Below are positions 51,028-59,185 of a stretch of 64,000 bases of DNA, piece by piece (position 1 is the first letter of the stretch; each line of letters begins with the position of its first letter). Below the pieces are notes generated by a model. It ran no database searches, was not told the DNA's origin, and saw nothing but the letters and a program-made list of their open reading frames with translations. This DNA is from Arthrobacter sp. AFG7.2. Its GTDB lineage: Bacteria; Actinomycetota; Actinomycetes; Actinomycetales; Micrococcaceae. Location of the stretch: positions 62,001 to 126,000 of the forward strand of contig NZ_PJMB01000012.1 in assembly GCF_002892835.1 (NCBI RefSeq). The letters are read 5' to 3'. The translations under genes were made by a program, and so were the position numbers.

Positions 51028-51050
51028 CAGCTTCAGGTCCGGGGGGAATC

Positions 51051-52250
51051 ATGAAGAACGTTCAAATGGCGTGCGCGCCACTCCAGTTCGAGGAGCCGCT
51101 AAACGGCAGTGATCTGCTGTGTGTGGACGTGCTGGGCACGCAGTTCATTGTTCGCTGGGGCCGTGTGGTCACCGAGGAGCAGCGGCAGGCCATGAGCGCG
51201 GCATGGGCAAGGTGTTCCAGCAGCACCGGGCCACTGGTTCCGCAACTGCCCAACGAATCAACCGGCTCTCTACCCTTCAGTGCCTCCGTCGCATACCGGT
51301 CACCAAAGCCCGACGTCGGCACATTCCTGCTCCAGGCCGCCTCCTTCGAGGAGCTGGCTGAGAACCTCACCTCCCGGCTGACGGTGGCCGCCATCCTTTC
51401 AAGGGCCGGCGATCTCACAATGCTCCATGCCTGCGGAGTGGCGGACCCCGCAACAGGGACGGTGGTGGCACTGGTGGCAAAGTCGGGCACGGGCAAGACC
51501 ACCGCGGCCTCAGTCTTGGCCCGGACTTACGGGTATGTCACAGACGAAACCGTAGCCATCGGCGCGGGCGGCTCGGTGTTCCCGTACCCCAAGCCGCTGT
51601 CTGTGAAGCAGGGGCCCGGTGAACCCAAACGCCAGGTGGGGCCGGACGCGCTCGGCCTCCTGCCAGCCCCGGCCAACCCCTTCATCCAGTCCATCGTCCT
51701 GCTGAACCGCGTCCAAGAGGACCGTCTTGCGGCCCCGGTACTGGAGAGGGTTCCGCTGGCCGATGCGCTGCTCGCCCTCATCCCGGACACGTCCTCGCAG
51801 GCCGAAATCAAGCAGCCGCTGGAATCACTCTGCCGCCTGATCGACAGCGTAGGGGGAGTCTGGCAGGTGACCTACTCAGAAGCCGCTGATCTCCCAGCAG
51901 CCCTGGAACCGTTGTTCCAGACGCAACCTAAGGCAAAGCCCGAATGGGAGGCCCGGGTAGCACAAGAGGCCGATTCCCGTCTCATGCCGGACGGCTGGGT
52001 CCGCCGTGCGGCAGCGAACGATGCTGTCGCCATCGGGGATGACCTGCTGGTGATGCTGGACAGCGAGATTGTGAGGCTCAGCGGAATCGGCCCTGCCATC
52101 TGGGAAGCCTCCGCCAGTCCGGTCAGGCCGGACCAGCTCACTGAAGAAGTCGCCAAGGTGCACGGCAGGCCGGAAGGCTACCGGGACGCCGTCGCCTCTG
52201 GGATAGGCGAGCTCATCGCTAAAGCAGTTCTGGAAAAGGGCCGCCAGTAG
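51051..52250 (+). CDS. HprK-like kinase fused to a PqqD-like domain
   Basis: A 399-aa protein. Residues 110-300 resemble the P-loop core of HPr kinase: Walker A AKSGTGKTTAASVLA at about 143-157, then YVTDETVAI and PKPLSVK. The N-terminal 100 residues are unassigned. The C-terminal 85 residues look like a PqqD domain (DDLLVMLDSEIVRLSGIGPAIWE, then LTEEVAKVHG). HprK-related proteins paired with PqqD-like and nucleotidyltransferase genes are known from polysaccharide loci (HPr-rel-A type systems); their substrate is unknown. There is no ptsH-like gene here. Confidence 0.75.
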   Translation: MKNVQMACAPLQFEEPLNGSDLLCVDVLGTQFIVRWGRVVTEEQRQAMSAAWARCSSSTGPLVPQLPNESTGSLPFSASVAYRSPKPDVGTFLLQAASFEELAENLTSRLTVAAILSRAGDLTMLHACGVADPATGTVVALVAKSGTGKTTAASVLARTYGYVTDETVAIGAGGSVFPYPKPLSVKQGPGEPKRQVGPDALGLLPAPANPFIQSIVLLNRVQEDRLAAPVLERVPLADALLALIPDTSSQAEIKQPLESLCRLIDSVGGVWQVTYSEAADLPAALEPLFQTQPKAKPEWEARVAQEADSRLMPDGWVRRAAANDAVAIGDDLLVMLDSEIVRLSGIGPAIWEASASPVRPDQLTEEVAKVHGRPEGYRDAVASGIGELIAKAVLEKGRQ

Positions 52251-52340
52251 GCACCAATCGCGTGGGGGACCACCACTCGAAGCACTACCCCGGCAACGAA
52301 GACCGGGACAGGAATAAGAACTTGAGTGGAAGGAACCACC

Positions 52341-53912
52341 ATGAGCACAACAGCCACCCCTGCGGAGTCGCCCGCTGGACTGGACCTGACGGATTACCTT
52401 CGCATGCTCCGAATATACTGGAAGGCAATTGTCGCCTTCGCCCTGCTGGCCACCTTGACGGCGGGCGGCTGGACAATCCTCCAGCCCAAGATCTACTCCT
52501 CCGATTCCAGCGGCATTGTGGTGACCCCCGGCTCGGACAACGTGAGCCTCTCACTCGCGGGGGACAGCCTGGCCAAGGCCAAGGTTAAGAACTACGAGTC
52601 TGTGGCAAAGTCGCGGCTGGTAGCGGACCGGGTCATCGCCTCCCTGGAGCTAAAAACCACTGCCGATGCCCTGCTCAACACCATCAGCGTGAAGGTCCCG
52701 CTAGACACCGCAGAAATTCGCGTGACCGCCCTGTCGAGCGACCCGGCCATCGCACAGCGCGTGGCTGGTGCCTGGGTCAACGGTCTCGCCGCTCAGGTGG
52801 AAGCGATCGAAACGGCTCCTCCAGCCGAAACAGGTGCTCAGCCCGGCACCGCGGCAACAGCTGACCCTGGGACGCCACCAACGGCCACCGCTGTCCGCGT
52901 GCTCCCACTTGGCAAGGCCGTCCTGCCCACGAGCCCCACTTCACCCAATGTCAAGCTCAACCTGGCGCTGGGTGCACTCGTCGGCCTGGCCCTCGGTGTG
53001 GCCTATGCACTGATCCGCAGGCACCTTGACCGGCGCATCCGCAAGGCCGCGGAAATTGAACGTCTTTTCGGGGTCCCAGTAATCGGCACTCTCCCTGTAG
53101 ACCACCGTCTGGACGAGAAAAGCACGGTCCTGGACGCCGGTACCGCAGCGCAGGTGCACGACGCAGGCGGAGCGATGGCCGAGGCCCTCCGGGAGCTGCG
53201 CACTAACCTCAGCTTCCTTGATGTGGACCAGCCGCCCCGGATCATCGTGGTAACTAGCTCAGTGCAGGCAGAAGGAAAATCTACTGTCACGGCCAACCTT
53301 GCGGTCACCATGGCAGCAGCCGGTGAAAACGTGGTGGTGGTCGACGGCGACCTTCGCCGCCCAACGCTTGTAGACGTTTTCAACCTTGTCCCAGGAGTTG
53401 GTGTCACCGACGTCCTTACCGGCACCGCTGAGCTCGCGGACGTGCTCCAGCCCTGGGGCGCCCTGCCGAACCTCTCAGTCCTGGGCTCCGGCCGCATTCC
53501 GCCGAACCCCAGCGAGCTGCTCGGGTCCCGGGCCATGAAGAACATGCTCGATGCCCTGGCCGAAGAAGCAATTGTCCTGATCGACGCCCCGCCTCTACTT
53601 CCAGTGACGGATGCCGCCATCCTCTCCCGCGCCGCAGACGGCGCCATTGTGGTCATCCGGACGGGCAGGACCAGCCAGGAGCAATTGGCACAATCGTTGG
53701 GAAACCTTGAGAAGGTCAACGGGCGAATTCTGGGGGCAGTCCTCAATTACCTGCCAACGCGCGGAACAGACGCCTACTCCTACTACGGAACGTATACCTC
53801 CGCGGCCAATGCGGCGCCTTCTGCCGGCCTACCGCATGCCGGCACGCGGCAGGACAGCGAAGCCGAAGGCCTGCTGGACGTGGTGTCCGGCGGGCGCAGG
53901 GCTAAGGACTAG
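52341..53912 (+). CDS. Polysaccharide co-polymerase and tyrosine autokinase (Wzz/BY-kinase)
   Basis: A 523-aa protein. Residues 10-215 form a Wzz chain-length domain between two membrane spans (AIVAFALLATLTAGGW and LALGALVGLALGVAYAL). Residues 270-500 are a BY-kinase: Walker A SSVQAEGKSTVTANL near 310, Walker A' VVVVDGDLRRPT and Walker B VLIDAPPLLPVTDAA. The C-terminus has a Tyr cluster (YSYYGTY) for autophosphorylation. It controls polymer length and export. ATG at 52341 with AAGGA upstream is preferred over 52326. Confidence 0.92.
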   Translation: MSTTATPAESPAGLDLTDYLRMLRIYWKAIVAFALLATLTAGGWTILQPKIYSSDSSGIVVTPGSDNVSLSLAGDSLAKAKVKNYESVAKSRLVADRVIASLELKTTADALLNTISVKVPLDTAEIRVTALSSDPAIAQRVAGAWVNGLAAQVEAIETAPPAETGAQPGTAATADPGTPPTATAVRVLPLGKAVLPTSPTSPNVKLNLALGALVGLALGVAYALIRRHLDRRIRKAAEIERLFGVPVIGTLPVDHRLDEKSTVLDAGTAAQVHDAGGAMAEALRELRTNLSFLDVDQPPRIIVVTSSVQAEGKSTVTANLAVTMAAAGENVVVVDGDLRRPTLVDVFNLVPGVGVTDVLTGTAELADVLQPWGALPNLSVLGSGRIPPNPSELLGSRAMKNMLDALAEEAIVLIDAPPLLPVTDAAILSRAADGAIVVIRTGRTSQEQLAQSLGNLEKVNGRILGAVLNYLPTRGTDAYSYYGTYTSAANAAPSAGLPHAGTRQDSEAEGLLDVVSGGRRAKD

Positions 53913-54827
53913 GTGGTTTCCGTGGCGGATACTGCGGTTCAGACACAGCTCAGCATCTCGGAGGGCGTGCTCCTCGGCCATGCCCTGGTCGTGCGTGTGG
54001 CGGAGAACTTGGGCATCCGGGCCTTCTTCATCAAGGGACCGGCATGTGTTATCCAAGGGCTGCGTGCGCCCAAATCCTCTAATGACGTGGACGTTTTCGT
54101 AGCACCGTCCGACTTGGAACACATTCTTCAGGGCCTGCGGGAGCGGGGCTGGCGGGCACGTCCCGCGGATCCGGACAGCAGGACCTTCCCCCAACATTCG
54201 GTTACGCTCCATCACCCTGAGTGGCCTTGCTGCATAGATGTCCACTTCCGGTTTCCCGGCATGGAACGTCCAGCCACTGACTGCTTTGAGGTCATGTGGG
54301 CGAGGACGGAGGATCTTAAACTGGCAGGACAAAAAGTGCGGGTTCCGTCAAAGGCGCTGGGAATCCTCATCTTGGCACTGCATGCCCTCCGGTCTGCCCA
54401 TTTGCCGGCGTGCCGGCAGGAGCTGGAGTTCCTGTCGGAGCTCACCAAACAGCAATCGCACCTATCCGCCATCCTCGATATGACTACGGCTACGGGGTCT
54501 CTCGCCGCCATGCGCCCCTTCCTCGAGAACCTCCTTTCCAAAGGACCTGCCTTGGAGTGGCCACAACCATCGGTGGAATGGCGGAACCGCCTTATGAGCA
54601 AGGAACCTGGGAGCGCTCGGCTCCTTGCCATCGTCCAAGCCAGGTGGCCGGACAAACCAAAGATGCTGTCGCGCGCGGTATTCCCCAGACCGGAAGTCTT
54701 CCTCAGCGGCAACATCTATGCGGACATGTCCCTCCGCGGCCAACTGTTGCAGCACCGGGCAAGATGGGGCCGGTTCCTGAAGTCGATTCCACAGGTCATG
54801 CGAGACTTCAGAAGCCTCGGTGGTTAA
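53913..54827 (+). CDS. Nucleotidyltransferase family protein (NTP_transf_5-like)
   Basis: A 304-aa protein with an N-terminal nucleotidyltransferase core: IKGPACVIQGLRAPKSSNDVDVFV gives the Lys and DxD metal site, and PCCIDVHFRF a further Asp. The C-terminal half is helical. This PF14907-type family is found beside PqqD-like and HprK-like genes in polysaccharide loci, with unknown target. The GTG follows the BY-kinase stop with no gap. Confidence 0.75.
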   Translation: MVSVADTAVQTQLSISEGVLLGHALVVRVAENLGIRAFFIKGPACVIQGLRAPKSSNDVDVFVAPSDLEHILQGLRERGWRARPADPDSRTFPQHSVTLHHPEWPCCIDVHFRFPGMERPATDCFEVMWARTEDLKLAGQKVRVPSKALGILILALHALRSAHLPACRQELEFLSELTKQQSHLSAILDMTTATGSLAAMRPFLENLLSKGPALEWPQPSVEWRNRLMSKEPGSARLLAIVQARWPDKPKMLSRAVFPRPEVFLSGNIYADMSLRGQLLQHRARWGRFLKSIPQVMRDFRSLGG

Positions 54828-54893
54828 GCGTGTTGCCACCCGGAAGGCCGATCTCAATTGCCTTTACCGGCCCGTAATTTGTAAGGTTCAGCT

Positions 54894-55784
54894 ATGACAA
54901 CGGGGAAAGCAATAACCAAAGCCGTCATTCCTGCTGCCGGATTGGGAACTCGCTTCCTGCCCGCCACCAAGGCAATGCCGAAGGAAATGTTGCCGGTGGT
55001 AGACCGGCCGGCCATCCAGTACGTGGTGGAGGAAGCCGTAAAGTCCGGCCTCACAGACCTGCTGATGATCACGGGGCGCAACAAGCGTTCCCTGGAGGAC
55101 CACTTTGACCGCGAGCCCGGCCTGGAGCGCGCGCTGGAGCTCAAGGGGGACAAGGACAAGCTGGAGTCGGTGCAGTACGCCTCCGAGCTGGGCCCTATCC
55201 ACTATGTCCGTCAGGGCGAGGCCAAGGGCCTGGGCCACGCGGTGCTGTGCGCTGCGCAGCACGTGGGCAACGAGCCGTTCGCTGTGCTGCTGGGTGACGA
55301 CCTCATTGACGAGGCCGAGGACCTGCTCACCACCATGATGGAGGTGCAGCAGAAGTCCGGCGGTTCGGTGATCGCCCTCATCGAGGTTGATCCGGCCCAG
55401 ATCAGCGCGTACGGCTGCGCAGACATCACTGCGGTCGACGGCGAGGATTACGTCCGCGTCAACAGCCTGGTGGAGAAGCCTGCCGTGGGGGAGGCCCCGT
55501 CCAACCTTGCCGTGATCGGCCGCTACGTCCTGCACCCGTCCGTGTTCGGCATCCTGGAGAAGACGGAGCCTGGCCGCGGCAACGAGATCCAGCTGACGGA
55601 TGCGCTGCAGACCCTAGCCGCCGGCGAGGGCGAAGGTTCCGGTGTGTACGGCGTGGTCTTCAAGGGCCGCCGCTTCGATACCGGCGACAAGCTGAGCTAC
55701 CTCAAGGCCGTCATCACGCTGGCTTCCGAGCGCGTGGAGTTCGGCGAGGACCTGAAGACCTGGATGAAGGGCTTCGTCAACTAG
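54894..55784 (+). CDS. galU: UTP-glucose-1-phosphate uridylyltransferase
   Basis: A 296-aa nucleotidyltransferase with GalU motifs: VIPAAGLGTRFLPATKAMPKE (nucleotide loop), LLGDDLIDE (metal site), VEKP and GNEIQLTDALQTL. It makes UDP-glucose, feeding the UDP-glucose dehydrogenase coded at 59182-60495. It converges with the vanZ-type gene over an 18-base gap that holds ACCTGT-TT-ACAGGT, a short palindrome that may act as a weak terminator. Confidence 0.93.
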   Translation: MTTGKAITKAVIPAAGLGTRFLPATKAMPKEMLPVVDRPAIQYVVEEAVKSGLTDLLMITGRNKRSLEDHFDREPGLERALELKGDKDKLESVQYASELGPIHYVRQGEAKGLGHAVLCAAQHVGNEPFAVLLGDDLIDEAEDLLTTMMEVQQKSGGSVIALIEVDPAQISAYGCADITAVDGEDYVRVNSLVEKPAVGEAPSNLAVIGRYVLHPSVFGILEKTEPGRGNEIQLTDALQTLAAGEGEGSGVYGVVFKGRRFDTGDKLSYLKAVITLASERVEFGEDLKTWMKGFVN

Positions 55785-55802
55785 GCGACGCTGGAAACCT
55801 GT

Positions 55803-56249
55803 TTACAGGTCCGCTGCCGGACGGCGGCGGGCCTGCAGTTTTTTAAGAAGTGCCGTAACCAGGAGGGCGCCGATGACAGCACCTGACGCATTTGTGACAA
55901 GGTCCCCGGGGCTGGCAAAGCGGTCTTTGAGAAACAAAAGTTGGCCCAGCTCAATGCAGCCGGAAATCAGCAGGCCAAAAGCGCCAATCCTCCACCAGGG
56001 TTTTTGGAGAAAAGCAAGTGAGCTTATGAATCCGATGGGGATAAAGAGCGCTACATTTGCGGAAGCCTCGACAAATCTGTAGCTGAACCAGTCGGGTATT
56101 CCGTTGCGGTGAAGGAACCGGAGGATGCGCGCCAGGAGGCCCTGGATGGGCTGGTCCACCGGGGTGGGCCAGAAGGCGATGAGGGCCAGGGGAATCATCA
56201 TGGCTATGAGGATCAAGCGCCAGAGCCGGACATTGTGGAGGAGCTTCAA
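55803..56249 (-). CDS. VanZ family membrane protein
   Basis: A 148-aa protein with about four hydrophobic segments and the VanZ pattern (NVALFIPIGFISSLAFL, ISGCIELGQLLFLKDRFASPGDLVTNASGAVIG kept in the usual order). Function in polysaccharide loci is unknown; VanZ itself gives teicoplanin resistance. It starts TTG at 56249, with GAGGA just upstream, seven bases after a 48-aa membrane protein gene. Confidence 0.82.
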   Translation of the reverse strand: MKLLHNVRLWRLILIAMMIPLALIAFWPTPVDQPIQGLLARILRFLHRNGIPDWFSYRFVEASANVALFIPIGFISSLAFLQKPWWRIGAFGLLISGCIELGQLLFLKDRFASPGDLVTNASGAVIGALLVTALLKKLQARRRPAADL

Positions 56250-56256
56250 GGAGTCC

Positions 56257-56403
56257 TCAGGTCGTCCGTAGAAGGGCTAGCGCAGCGACACTAAAGGCGG
56301 CAACCGCGAGTAGGAACAGAAGCCCGTAGCGGAGCACCTGCGGGCTGGGGAGGGGTAGGGAGAAGTCGTACTGCCGTGGTGCGCGCCGCCAATGTCTCCC
56401 CAT
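56257..56403 (-). CDS. Small single-span membrane protein (48 aa)
   Basis: A 48-codon frame beginning MGRHWRRAPRQYDFSLPLPS with a basic N-terminus, then one membrane span (VLRYGLLFLLAVAAFSVAALALL) and ending RTT. It ends seven bases before the VanZ start on the same strand, so they form an operon. The order basic head, membrane span, short tail supports a real gene. Function unknown. Confidence 0.65.
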   Translation of the reverse strand: MGRHWRRAPRQYDFSLPLPSPQVLRYGLLFLLAVAAFSVAALALLRTT

Positions 56404-56468
56404 AGTTCATATTGATACCACAGCTCGGCCGCTCGTTTTGGCGGCTTAATCTCTTGGAAGGTTAAACA

Positions 56469-56512
56469 AAGAAGGTGGGTGCTCTCCGTTTCGGGAGGAC
56501 ACCCACCTTCTT
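56469..56512 (-). terminator. Strong terminator after LAxTG protein gene
   Basis: AAGAAGGTGGGTG with TCTCC pairs with the following GGGAGG and CACCCACCTTCTT around a GTTTC loop, about 18 bp with two mismatches. On the minus strand it is followed by TTTGTTTAA, a rare T-rich tail for this genome. Confidence 0.8.
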
Positions 56513-56533
56513 CGGTGGTTGTTGGTGGTGCAG

Positions 56534-57139
56534 TTAGGCAGCGACCTCGGACTTGGCGCGGCGGCGAACAACCACTACGGAGGTTGCGCCGGCAGCCAGT
56601 GCGCCCGCGCCCACCAGGGTCCAGAGGACCAGGCCGGAGTCGGCACCGGTGTTGGCCAGACCCGTTCCGGTGTTGGCCAGCGGAGCACCTGCGGTGTTGC
56701 CACCGGCGTTAGCCAGGGAAGCTGCAACAGTAACCGTGACAGGACCAACGACGACGCCAGATTCGGTGCCCTCGGCGGTGATGGAGTAGGTGCCGGCCTC
56801 GCTGATAGCGATCGGCAGGGAAACAGCACCCTGAGCGTCAGCGGTAGCCTGAAGGGTCTGGGCTTCGGCAACAACACTAATGCGTGCTGCTACGGAGCGG
56901 CCACCGGCGATGTTGGCGCCTGAGGCTGCCGGCGGCTGGCCGGGCGTAACGCGGATGATGAGCGGTTCGCCGGCGCGGAAGCCCTGGCCCCGGAAGACGA
57001 AGTTTTCGCCCGGGCCTACAACGCCGTCAGAAACAGCAGCGTTCGGCGGAAGCGCAGGGTAAGTGTTGGCAACGGCAGGAGCCGAGCCGATAAGGGCGAT
57101 GGAGCCAGCAAGCGCGAGTGCGGCAAGAGTTTTCTTCAT
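56534..57139 (-). CDS. Cell-wall protein with LAxTG sortase signal
   Basis: A 201-aa exported protein. Signal peptide MKKTLAALALAGSIALIGS ending APAVA. The mature part has a beta-rich domain (ENFVFRGQGFRAGEPLIIRV) and TYSITAEGTESG. The C-terminus has two LANTG pentapeptides (PLANTGTGLANTGADSG), a hydrophobic span and RRRAK, a class E sortase signal. Start at 57139 with GGGGGG six bases upstream; the frame is open to 57205. It is transcribed alone and ends in a strong terminator, which fits high expression. Confidence 0.82.
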   Translation of the reverse strand: MKKTLAALALAGSIALIGSAPAVANTYPALPPNAAVSDGVVGPGENFVFRGQGFRAGEPLIIRVTPGQPPAASGANIAGGRSVAARISVVAEAQTLQATADAQGAVSLPIAISEAGTYSITAEGTESGVVVGPVTVTVAASLANAGGNTAGAPLANTGTGLANTGADSGLVLWTLVGAGALAAGATSVVVVRRRAKSEVAA

Positions 57140-57319
57140 GAGTGTCCCCCCGGAGACGTTTAAGTTTTGATGTACCCGATTGTGAGGAAGTTTTCCTCTC
57201 CACACGAGACCTGTGCGGAACTACGGATAATGATCCCAAAGAAAAGGTACCATCTGCTCGGCGTTGTGAGCAATGTCAATCAAGACGGTTTACATAGTGT
57301 TAACGGGCAGTCCACATAT
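57140..57319 (-). other. Promoter region of the LAxTG protein gene
   Basis: About 180 bases, AT-richer than average. On the minus strand TTGACA (57274-57279) is a full -35 consensus match; the -10 is not clear. No small gene seen. Confidence 0.35.
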
Positions 57320-59185
57320 CTAGCCGCAAGGAACTGTTTCTGTCGGCAATGTCACGTCTTTTACATCTTGAACAGTCGGCGTGACAACCACGTTAGGTTC
57401 GGTGTGCTGCACGATCTTCCCAAACGTAAAGTCAACTGTGCGGCTTTCGCCTGGAGCCAGTCGGATGGCCAGGATGCCCACAGGTCTGTTGCTGTGAAAG
57501 TAGGGCGCAAACTCTGTCTTCTGGCCATCCAGTTTCGCCGTTTCCACCTGAGCTTGGACAGGACCATAGGCGACGATGTTGGTCTGAACTGACCCCGGAG
57601 GAACTCCGAAGTTTCCGGCACCCGTCACATAGGTGGGTAAGGAGGTTGCAGCATCTGCCGGAGCAGTGTTAATGCTGGTTACCCGCAGAGTAATTTGCTC
57701 GTAGCCGTCCCTCGGGCATTCCTTGATTAGCTGTACCGTGCGCTTGACGTAGTAGTCCATCTTGGCGCCGGTGCCGTCGTTAAAATATGCCCCAAATTCC
57801 GCGGGGGCGACGCTTGGCCCCCCCACGGATCCGCTGACGGGGTAGTTCGCGAGAATGGCTTGTTCCCTAGCGGTCCCAGACCAAACCAAGACGCGGCCTT
57901 CATTCGTTCCGCGGGTGATTCCAGTGATCAGGGTAGCCGGCTCACTTCTGCCATCTGCTAAAGACTCGAAAACTCTTTCAGCTACTGATGCAAAATAGGC
58001 GTCCTGCAAGTCAGGCTGCTCTATGTGGCTGTAGACGTCTGAAAGGAGAGTTTGAACAAGGTTTTCGCTGGTAAGTTCCGTTGGCAAACCTGCCGTTCCG
58101 ATGACGTTACCGTCGGGTTCATCCAACTTGACAGGACCAGTTGCTTGAAGGATGTAGCTTAGAGCTACGGGGTCGACGGACAGCACGCCGTCCACTTGTT
58201 GGCCTGTCTTTCGTTCCCACATAGCTTCAGCTGCTTGAGCAGCTGATGGAAAGTCAGGGGTCAGGTTGACGTCCTGCATGAACTTACCAAGGCGACCGGA
58301 ATAGATCTGTTGCTGGGAACGGTCCACCGGAACAACCGGAACCATAACACCAATATCGCTTGCGCTGCTTTGTTCACCCAGGGTCAATTTGCCTTGGTTA
58401 AGATTCAGCACCGCGAGGGCGCCTGGGATCCCACCAGAAGCCCGCACTTCAGCATTGTTTTGGATTATTAACAGATAACTCCGCGACTCCTCTCCCCCTA
58501 GCATTGCGGGCAAAACCCGCGACGCATCTGCAGCGGCGTTGAGCGCACCGGTTACCTCGCGTAGTTGCTCACGGGCTTGCCTGAGGGGTTCTTGTACCTG
58601 CGGCAGTAACGTGCTTTCGTCTATCCGGTGCAGGCGATCTGCGGACGCCTGAACAGCATGGGCGGCGGACGTGACACTAGGTGACGCCGCTGCAAGGGCA
58701 GCCACATTTGTGCCTGAGCTGCTGGGTAGCAGCTTGTCCCATTCCAGAGACTGAGCAACGTCCGCCAGAGGTGCTAGGGCGAGAGTGGCTACGTCATCTG
58801 CTGAACGAGCCACTTCACCGACGGCGCTCAAGTTAGGGCCGATGCCTGGAACTACAGAGGTCATGACCCAGACAGGATCGCTGGCAGCTTCCTTGGCCAA
58901 AGCCGTATGTGCCTTAACGTCTTCAACGATAACCGCCGCTTGTGGAGCATTGTTCCCCTGCAGCTCTACTTTAATTTCGGGAAGCAACCTTGTTGCTGCT
59001 TCAAGTTCAGTACGAATAGTAGATGCCCGCCCAGCAATCCAGAGAACGCAAACGAGGCCGGCAATGACGGCGATGGCGGTGGAGATGCAGACAATAAGAA
59101 GCCGGCGACGTGGCCACTTACTCTTGCAGGAGCCGACAGGCATGAAGTCTTTGTCGCGCTCCCTATGTGAGTCGCGTGAGCTCAC
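57320..59185 (-). CDS. DUF4012 membrane-anchored protein
   Basis: A 621-aa protein. A basic N-terminus (CKSKWPRRRLLIVC) precedes one membrane span (IAVIAGLVCVLWIAG), and the rest is expected outside. The DUF4012 region lies at about residues 220-370 (SYLLIIQNNAEVRASGGIPGA, LTPDFPSAAQAAEAMWERKTG, GVLSVDPVALSYILQATGPV). DUF4012 proteins recur in actinobacterial polysaccharide loci and their role is unknown. The resemblance to LytR-CpsA-Psr layout is only general. The stop codon side converges on nothing; the start overlaps the ugd stop as ATGA. Confidence 0.85.
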   Translation of the reverse strand: MSSRDSHRERDKDFMPVGSCKSKWPRRRLLIVCISTAIAVIAGLVCVLWIAGRASTIRTELEAATRLLPEIKVELQGNNAPQAAVIVEDVKAHTALAKEAASDPVWVMTSVVPGIGPNLSAVGEVARSADDVATLALAPLADVAQSLEWDKLLPSSSGTNVAALAAASPSVTSAAHAVQASADRLHRIDESTLLPQVQEPLRQAREQLREVTGALNAAADASRVLPAMLGGEESRSYLLIIQNNAEVRASGGIPGALAVLNLNQGKLTLGEQSSASDIGVMVPVVPVDRSQQQIYSGRLGKFMQDVNLTPDFPSAAQAAEAMWERKTGQQVDGVLSVDPVALSYILQATGPVKLDEPDGNVIGTAGLPTELTSENLVQTLLSDVYSHIEQPDLQDAYFASVAERVFESLADGRSEPATLITGITRGTNEGRVLVWSGTAREQAILANYPVSGSVGGPSVAPAEFGAYFNDGTGAKMDYYVKRTVQLIKECPRDGYEQITLRVTSINTAPADAATSLPTYVTGAGNFGVPPGSVQTNIVAYGPVQAQVETAKLDGQKTEFAPYFHSNRPVGILAIRLAPGESRTVDFTFGKIVQHTEPNVVVTPTVQDVKDVTLPTETVPCG

